Shown here: positions 30,320 to 34,701 of the stretch, one piece after another
Layout of the letters: the number at the start of each line of letters is the position of its first letter
How positions within the stretch are numbered: position 1 is the first letter of the stretch
Source of the DNA: Bdellovibrionales bacterium
Lineage (GTDB): Bacteria; Bdellovibrionota; Bdellovibrionia; Bdellovibrionales; UBA1609
Assembly: GCA_022842925.1 (NCBI GenBank)
Contig: JALHOQ010000012.1
Location: 1 to 34,701 of the forward strand
DNA: 34,701 nt
Direction: 5' to 3'
Program-made: the position numbers and the translations under genes
Notes under the pieces: generated by a model
Database searches by the model: none
What the model was told of the DNA's origin: nothing
What the model saw: only the letters and a program-made list of their open reading frames with translations

Positions 30320-31216
30320 TTAACGCTCCCTAAGGGGCCTCTCTTCAAACGGCCGCTCGGACGAGAGACTTTTTAAAAATGCCACCAGTTGCGCCCGCTC
30401 GGCCGGCGTGACCACAATCGGTCCCAGCCCGCGAAGTGGTTTGCCGCGCGCATCGAGATGAACCGAGGGCGTGTAAAAGTCCACGGTTTCCTCCAGAGTC
30501 TTGAGCGCGCCATTGTGCATGTAGGGTCCGGTAAATTTAAGGTTGCGCAAGGTCGGTGTTTTAAATTTCGGCCCGAGCACGGCATCTAAATTGGCGACAA
30601 ACGGGTAGCAGCGCACATTGAGTTTCTCGTCCGAGAAATTGTCACCCGAGTGGCAGGAAGCGCATTTGAACTTGTTGAAGAACAAGTGGCGGCCCGTTTG
30701 TGCGTCGGCTGATAGCGCGTTGCGATCCCCCTTTAAAAATCGATCGTAGGGGGCTTCCGGCGCCTTTAATGTGCGTTCATAGGCCGCAATCGCGGCGGCC
30801 AGGTTGTGAATCGTGGCCGGCTGGCCATAAAGGGTACGAAAAGCCTCGCGATATTTTTTGTCGCCGTTGACGCGCTTTAAGGCTCCGTCGATGTCATTGC
30901 CCATTTCCAGCGGGTTCGCCATGACGTGAATGATTTGATCTTCGAGGGAGCGCGCCCGCATGTCCCATAATTGGGGACCCGTACCGGCGCGATTTAACAG
31001 CGTCGGCACATTGCGGTCGCCCTTCTGATGAAAGGCGCCTCGGGCCAATGCAGTGCCATTGGTAAAGGCCAACTCCGGCCTATGACAAGTCGCGCAGGAA
31101 ACCCTTTGATCCTTTGATAAACGCGGCTCGAAAAAAAGTTTTTTGCCCAGCTCCTCGGCAGTCATGCCAAAGGCCAACGGACTGACCAACAAAAGGCAAA
31201 AAAGTTGAACTCTCAT
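30320..31216 (-). CDS. Di-haem cytochrome c peroxidase (CcpA/MauG family)
   Basis: This 298-residue periplasmic protein has a signal peptide (MRVQLFCLLLVSPLAFG) and the family start LGKKLFFEPRLS. The first haem site is CATCH (about residues 41-45) and the second is CASCH (about 185-189). ANPLEMG and GPYMHNGALKTLEETVDFY are standard in the family, the latter contributing the distal Met region. It would reduce hydrogen peroxide in the periplasm using electrons from a cytochrome or cupredoxin, or carry out a MauG-like protein oxidation. It is somewhat shorter than typical members (about 320-350). It is divergent from the next gene, with 50 nt between starts. Confidence 0.93.
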   Translation of the reverse strand: MRVQLFCLLLVSPLAFGMTAEELGKKLFFEPRLSKDQRVSCATCHRPELAFTNGTALARGAFHQKGDRNVPTLLNRAGTGPQLWDMRARSLEDQIIHVMANPLEMGNDIDGALKRVNGDKKYREAFRTLYGQPATIHNLAAAIAAYERTLKAPEAPYDRFLKGDRNALSADAQTGRHLFFNKFKCASCHSGDNFSDEKLNVRCYPFVANLDAVLGPKFKTPTLRNLKFTGPYMHNGALKTLEETVDFYTPSVHLDARGKPLRGLGPIVVTPAERAQLVAFLKSLSSERPFEERPLRER

Positions 31217-31266
31217 GTTTCGCTAATGTATCGTGACTGGGGCATCGACGCTAGGGGGCTTGGTTT

Positions 31267-31809
31267 ATGATGTCGCTTCTTGTTGCGTGGCTGATTTCGG
31301 CTGCCGCGGCCGACTCAGTACAGCCCATTATACCTGGGCTACAGCTCAACGAAAAACTGCGCCTGATCGCGACGGACGGGTTTTACAAAAACGACCAAGT
31401 CGAAGTGCGCATTCAGGTCGTTCAGTTGCCGAGTGCGGCCGTGGCTCGCAAAAAGGCCGAAGCCGAGATCTATAATCTGCAGAATTTGTACAAACCGCGG
31501 AACAATCCCTATCAGGGGCAGGTCTCAGAGTTGGTCGAGTGCGGGAAGGACTTGATGCCCAAAACGGAGCGCATCCCAATCAAGGGAGGGGGCGAGTCCA
31601 CTCTCCTCACGGGAGGCGTCTCCGCCCGCAAGACATTCGGCGTTTGCGCGCCCGATGAGATCGCCTACTGGGGTGGGTACTTTGAGTTCTATCATGCCCC
31701 GGTGGCCTCGGCGGTTGAGGTTCGGCTTTTTCTTAAGAAAAATGCAGCCGCGAATTTGGCCGCCGGCCGAGCCAAACTCTCGCGCTTGAGCCGGGAGCTG
31801 TTTCGATGA
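31267..31809 (+). CDS. Small exported protein, partner of the pseudo-sulfatase
   Basis: This 180-residue protein has a signal peptide (MMSLLVAWLISAAAA) and GGGGG about 10 nt before the ATG. The mature part is mixed alpha/beta (LRLIATDGFYKNDQVEVRIQVVQLP; FEFYHAPVASAVEVRLFLKK) with two cysteines (VECGK and FGVCAP) that could form a disulfide. No family is recognised. Its stop overlaps the start of the sulfatase-like gene (ATGA), so the two products are made in a coupled way and may act together. Confidence 0.7.
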   Translation: MMSLLVAWLISAAAADSVQPIIPGLQLNEKLRLIATDGFYKNDQVEVRIQVVQLPSAAVARKKAEAEIYNLQNLYKPRNNPYQGQVSELVECGKDLMPKTERIPIKGGGESTLLTGGVSARKTFGVCAPDEIAYWGGYFEFYHAPVASAVEVRLFLKKNAAANLAAGRAKLSRLSRELFR

Positions 31810-33251
31810 AAAGCCGGATAAGCGACGGAATCGTGATTCTGTTTTTGGTCGGGGTCATCGCCACTAGTTTTATTTATGCGGGAAAGATCGGCATTTCGCT
31901 GTCGCAAGCGCACGCGCGGCCTGATGTTCGGGCCGATGGCAAGATCAACACTCTGATCGTGAGTGTTTGTTCTCTTCGCCGCGATTTGCTGAGTGAGTAC
32001 GGTCATCAGGGGCCCGAGGTCATGCCGAATCTGGAACGGTTTTTTCGCGAGAGTTCCATTGTGTTCTCCAATCTCTTCAACGGCATACCGTGGATTTCTA
32101 TCATCGCCTTTTTCGATCGCTTTTTTCCTGAGCTCGAAGATCGCGGCTATATCGTGCCTGGCCCCTTCACCGAGTACCCGTATGTCCGAATTCCCCTCAA
32201 CAAATCCCGCCAAGCCTACGAGTTTCGCGACACCAACGACTCCAACTGGGAAAAGAACTATCGCGGCGATTTGCGCTGGGTGAAGGACTCCTTTCCGTTG
32301 CATCCGAACCGACCGTTCACCCTGGTTGTGCATGTGAAGTACATGCATTACCCGTTGATCGATTTCTTTAACCCCGACAGCGAGTGGGATCATTATTTGA
32401 ACGACGAAGAGAAAGCGCGGCTCAACGAGTACCTAAAAAATCCGTCTATCTATTACAGCAAACTCCCTTTTTTACTGATGATGACCAGCGATCCGCTTTA
32501 TGCATTGGCCCACCCGGCGGTTCGCGCGCAGAACCCGGGCGACGATGCGGCCACCAAGACTCGCCTGCTGGGTCTCGTGACGAATGAGCGTTTTATTCAA
32601 GAGTGGAAGGCCAGCCCGGACTACGAAGTCGATCTGCGTATTTTAAAAAAGGTCTATGCCGCCAATGCCCGTTACATGGATGCTAAAATTATCGGCCCGC
32701 TCCTGGATCTCTTTGGCGACGAAAGATTGAAATCCAACACAGCTATACTCTTTACCGGCGATCACGGTGAGGCCCACATGGAGCGCGACAAGCTGACCCA
32801 TGCCACATCGGCCTTTGACGACGCCCTGGCGGTTCCCGCCGCGGTTCTCTTACCCGGGGATTCGGGGCGGCCGCGCCGAGTGAAAGAGCAGGTGCATATG
32901 CACACGCTCGCAGATTTCATGCGCGATGTTGCGGTGGGCACGGCCACGACGGAGAACTGGGAAGAAAAACTGGCCGAGCTCCACGAAGATGTTTTTCTGA
33001 TGCGGGACTGCGCCAACTCACTTCATGCCGTGCGCTTTAAGAATCGCTACAAATACATTCTCGATTGGGCTTCGGGCCGCCGCTCGCTCTATGACCTCGA
33101 GACAGATCCAGAAGAGCGGAACGATATCGCCGCGACCGCCCCTGACAAGGCCGCCGAACTCGAGGCCCTCTATTGGGCGAACCTACCTCGATTTAAATGG
33201 ATTCCCCTCTGGCGTTGCGCCCCTTGGGATGCCAACAGCGTCTCTTTCTGA
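31806..33251 (+). CDS. Sulfatase-fold protein lacking the catalytic nucleophile (probable pseudoenzyme)
   Basis: This 481-residue protein has an N-terminal anchor (IVILFLVGVIATSFIYAG) and clear sulfatase-family layout. The first metal motif, normally D-T-L-R-x-D, reads VSVCSLRRD. The nucleophile segment, normally [CST]-x-P-S-[RH], reads NGIPWISIIAFF. VKYMHYPL, FTGDHGEAHMERDKLTHAT and the late KNRYKYILDW are retained, and the end (LYDLETDPEERNDIA) is standard for the family. Loss of the first Asp and of the nucleophile with retention of the other half of the metal site suggests a binding or regulatory role, or altered chemistry. It is coupled to the small exported protein upstream. Confidence 0.83.
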   Translation: MKSRISDGIVILFLVGVIATSFIYAGKIGISLSQAHARPDVRADGKINTLIVSVCSLRRDLLSEYGHQGPEVMPNLERFFRESSIVFSNLFNGIPWISIIAFFDRFFPELEDRGYIVPGPFTEYPYVRIPLNKSRQAYEFRDTNDSNWEKNYRGDLRWVKDSFPLHPNRPFTLVVHVKYMHYPLIDFFNPDSEWDHYLNDEEKARLNEYLKNPSIYYSKLPFLLMMTSDPLYALAHPAVRAQNPGDDAATKTRLLGLVTNERFIQEWKASPDYEVDLRILKKVYAANARYMDAKIIGPLLDLFGDERLKSNTAILFTGDHGEAHMERDKLTHATSAFDDALAVPAAVLLPGDSGRPRRVKEQVHMHTLADFMRDVAVGTATTENWEEKLAELHEDVFLMRDCANSLHAVRFKNRYKYILDWASGRRSLYDLETDPEERNDIAATAPDKAAELEALYWANLPRFKWIPLWRCAPWDANSVSF

Positions 33252-33261
33252 GACGTTTTAT
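33239..33261 (+). terminator. Hairpin terminator overlapping the stop codon of the pseudo-sulfatase gene
   Basis: CGTCTC and GAGACG (33239-33255) form a six-base stem with a five-base loop, followed by TTTTAT. The stop codon TGA (33249-33251) lies at the loop and 3' arm. The T-run merges into a TATAAT (33259-33264). Confidence 0.5.
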
Positions 33262-33264
33262 AAT
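33259..33264 (+). promoter_or_regulatory. Candidate -10 box for the Cys/Gly-rich protein gene
   Basis: TATAAT at 33259-33264 lies 41 nt before the ATG at 33306. No convincing -35 is seen at 17 nt (33236-33241 reads CAGCGT). It directly follows, and partly overlaps, the T-run of the preceding terminator. Confidence 0.35.
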
Positions 33265-33305
33265 GTAGCACTTTCGAATTCATAAGCCGATGGTACTATT
33301 TAAGT

Positions 33306-34701
33306 ATGAACTTCCCCGCCATAAACCTCGTCCTTATTGCGGCTTTTCATTTCTATTTGAGTCCCGTGGCTCACGCCGGCGAAGCGGAAGCGCTTCGTTC
33401 CGCGCGCTGCTCGGGCGCAAATGCTTCGAGCTATCGCTGCCAAGCCATCCGCAACTTTTATCGCGGAGCTTCGGGCTTACCATCAGGGGCCGGCGCCTGC
33501 GAAGAGCGGCGTAAACGGGCCGAAGAGTGCTGCAAATCTTGGAGTCCCAGTTCCACCTGTATGGGGATGCTCGACGATGCGGGCCGCCGCAATTTAGAAG
33601 GTCTGATGGGACCGACTCCCGCACCGGGAACCGATCCTGAAAGTGTTTATGGTGCGATCACAAAAGATCGCGTGAAGAACGAAAAAGGTCGCAATGGGGC
33701 TGAGTCGATGGAGGGCCTGTGCCGGGCGTCGATGGATGCTTGCGTAGACGGCTGCAAAGATGCCTCGACGGCGCCCGCTGCGGGCAGCAGTGGAGTGCCG
33801 GACAATCCGACCAACCAAAGGAGCTGCGAAGGCTTGAAGAGTTATGCCGATGGCTTTAAGGCCCAAGCCGCGAATTATCAGAACGCGGTCGACGAGGGCA
33901 TTCAGAACGCCGGAAAAGCCGGTGCCAGCCCCGGCAATGCGGGTGGCGGCGGCGGCGGCGGGTCGGGCAGCGGCGGTAGTGGAAGTGGAACCCAGCAGCC
34001 CAAAAAGGGCGAGGGCGGCGGCAACCCGATGGGCGATTTGATGAAGGCTCTTGGCGGAATGATGAATCAGCAGCAAGACAATCAGCAACAACAGCAGATT
34101 CCCCCGCCTCAAGACTGCTCAAGCAATCTGGCACTGGCCGGCTGCCCGGTGCCAAAGGCGGAAGGTTCCGACTCCTGGAACAAGAAAGCCGGCGAAGCGG
34201 ATATGCGCGAACCGGAAGAGAAAGCGGACGGCGAGAACTTCAACGTCGCCTCAGGTGAAAACGGCACGAATGGTTTTGATGGCAACGGCGAAAAGAAATT
34301 CTCGACACCGCCCACGGTGAATCCCGTTCAAGGCGGTGGTGGCGGCGGAATTCCTGGTCAAGGTGGCGGCGCGCCCGCGGCGGCTGGTGCTGCTGGCGGC
34401 GGCTATGCCATGGCAGCGAAAAATCTCGCCGACGTGATGCAAGGGACCCGGGGCGGGGGCGGCTATGCGGCCCAGAACCAGGCCATGCAAATGCAAAACG
34501 GCTCCGCGGCCGGAGGTTTCACCTATGGTGCCGGAAATGAAGGCGGCATGCGCGGAATGGACTTAAGGCAGTTTCTCCCGGGCGGAAAAAATGATCCAAC
34601 CCGCAAACTGGCCGGTGGTAACGGTCCCGGACTGGGAACCGGCACCCAAATTCAGTCGCAATCGGTCAATATTTGGAACCGAATCAGTGAACGCTTCAAG
34701 A
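33306..34701 (+). CDS. Cys- and Gly-rich exported protein (partial, runs off right edge)
   Basis: An open frame of 465 codons runs from the ATG at 33306 to the window end without a stop. A signal peptide (MNFPAINLVLIAAFHFYLSPVAHA) is followed by a cysteine-rich domain (ARCSGA, YRCQA, GACEERR, EECCKSW, STCMGM, GLCRASMDACVDGC, RSCEGL). A long Gly/Gln/Asn-rich low-complexity section follows (Gly runs near 33950 and 34330, NQQQDNQQQQQ near 34070) with one more Cys pair. The Cys content fits an oxidised periplasmic or surface location. Only minus-strand open frames had been obvious here, but they are shadows of this reading. No family is recognised. Ribosome site is weak. Confidence 0.72.
   Translation, partial: MNFPAINLVLIAAFHFYLSPVAHAGEAEALRSARCSGANASSYRCQAIRNFYRGASGLPSGAGACEERRKRAEECCKSWSPSSTCMGMLDDAGRRNLEGLMGPTPAPGTDPESVYGAITKDRVKNEKGRNGAESMEGLCRASMDACVDGCKDASTAPAAGSSGVPDNPTNQRSCEGLKSYADGFKAQAANYQNAVDEGIQNAGKAGASPGNAGGGGGGGSGSGGSGSGTQQPKKGEGGGNPMGDLMKALGGMMNQQQDNQQQQQIPPPQDCSSNLALAGCPVPKAEGSDSWNKKAGEADMREPEEKADGENFNVASGENGTNGFDGNGEKKFSTPPTVNPVQGGGGGGIPGQGGGAPAAAGAAGGGYAMAAKNLADVMQGTRGGGGYAAQNQAMQMQNGSAAGGFTYGAGNEGGMRGMDLRQFLPGGKNDPTRKLAGGNGPGLGTGTQIQSQSVNIWNRISERFK

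Noticed and set aside
33594-34112. Minus-strand open frame of 172 codons
   Set aside because: It is antisense to the long Cys/Gly-rich frame, which has a signal peptide, spaced cysteines and continues to the window end.

Overview
The window is about 34.7 kb of gene-dense DNA of moderately high GC from a Gram-negative bacterium. Evidence for that includes an RND pump, outer-membrane beta-barrels, lipoproteins and many Sec signal peptides. The gene style suggests a Bdellovibrionota/Oligoflexia or other delta-proteobacterium-like lineage: many orphan exported low-complexity proteins, a UvrC-like/helicase operon, an IS1/IS1595-like transposase with a conserved FDEMET motif, and very tight packing. 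That placement is inference. I see no rRNA, tRNA, CRISPR array or phage module.

Layout. 1-5.1 kb: the start of a divergent exported protein at the left edge, an RND pump gene, an MBL-fold hydrolase and a small exported protein. 5.1-8.4 kb: a sulfur/persulfide module. A Crp/Fnr regulator, two half-size YeeE/YedE transport proteins and a TauE/SafE permease run leftward, and a Blh/ETHE1 persulfide dioxygenase runs divergently. Palindromic candidate operators lie in the control regions. 8.4-11.6 kb: rlmN and a Rep/UvrD-type helicase. 11.7-14.8 kb: envelope proteins (a coiled-coil protein, two putative outer-membrane barrels, a small lipoprotein).

14.8-19.5 kb: SelO, a lipoprotein subtilase/kexin-like protease with a P domain, and just upstream a membrane-anchored protein that looks like a separately encoded protease pro-domain. 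A small basic protein with its own terminator follows. 19.54-20.57 kb: a 1,026-bp insertion-sequence-like element with 37-bp inverted ends, each containing a perfect hairpin. Its right end supplies the C-terminal codons of the next gene.

20.5-26.8 kb: a leftward four-gene operon coupled by stop/start overlaps. It encodes a BASS-type transporter, a membrane-anchored sulfatase-like enzyme, an XPD/DinG-type helicase with a Cas4-like nuclease domain, and a GIY-YIG nuclease fused to an exonuclease domain whose catalytic residues are mostly lost. 26.8-34.7 kb: rightward envelope genes include a second alkaline-phosphatase-superfamily protein, two low-complexity exported proteins, a small exported protein with a sulfatase-like pseudoenzyme, and a Cys/Gly-rich exported protein running off the window. 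A MauG-like di-haem peroxidase lies among them on the opposite strand.

The most novel-looking items are the split pro-domain/protease pair, the envelope-plus-DNA-repair operon with its dead exonuclease domain, and the pseudo-sulfatase with its tiny exported partner.
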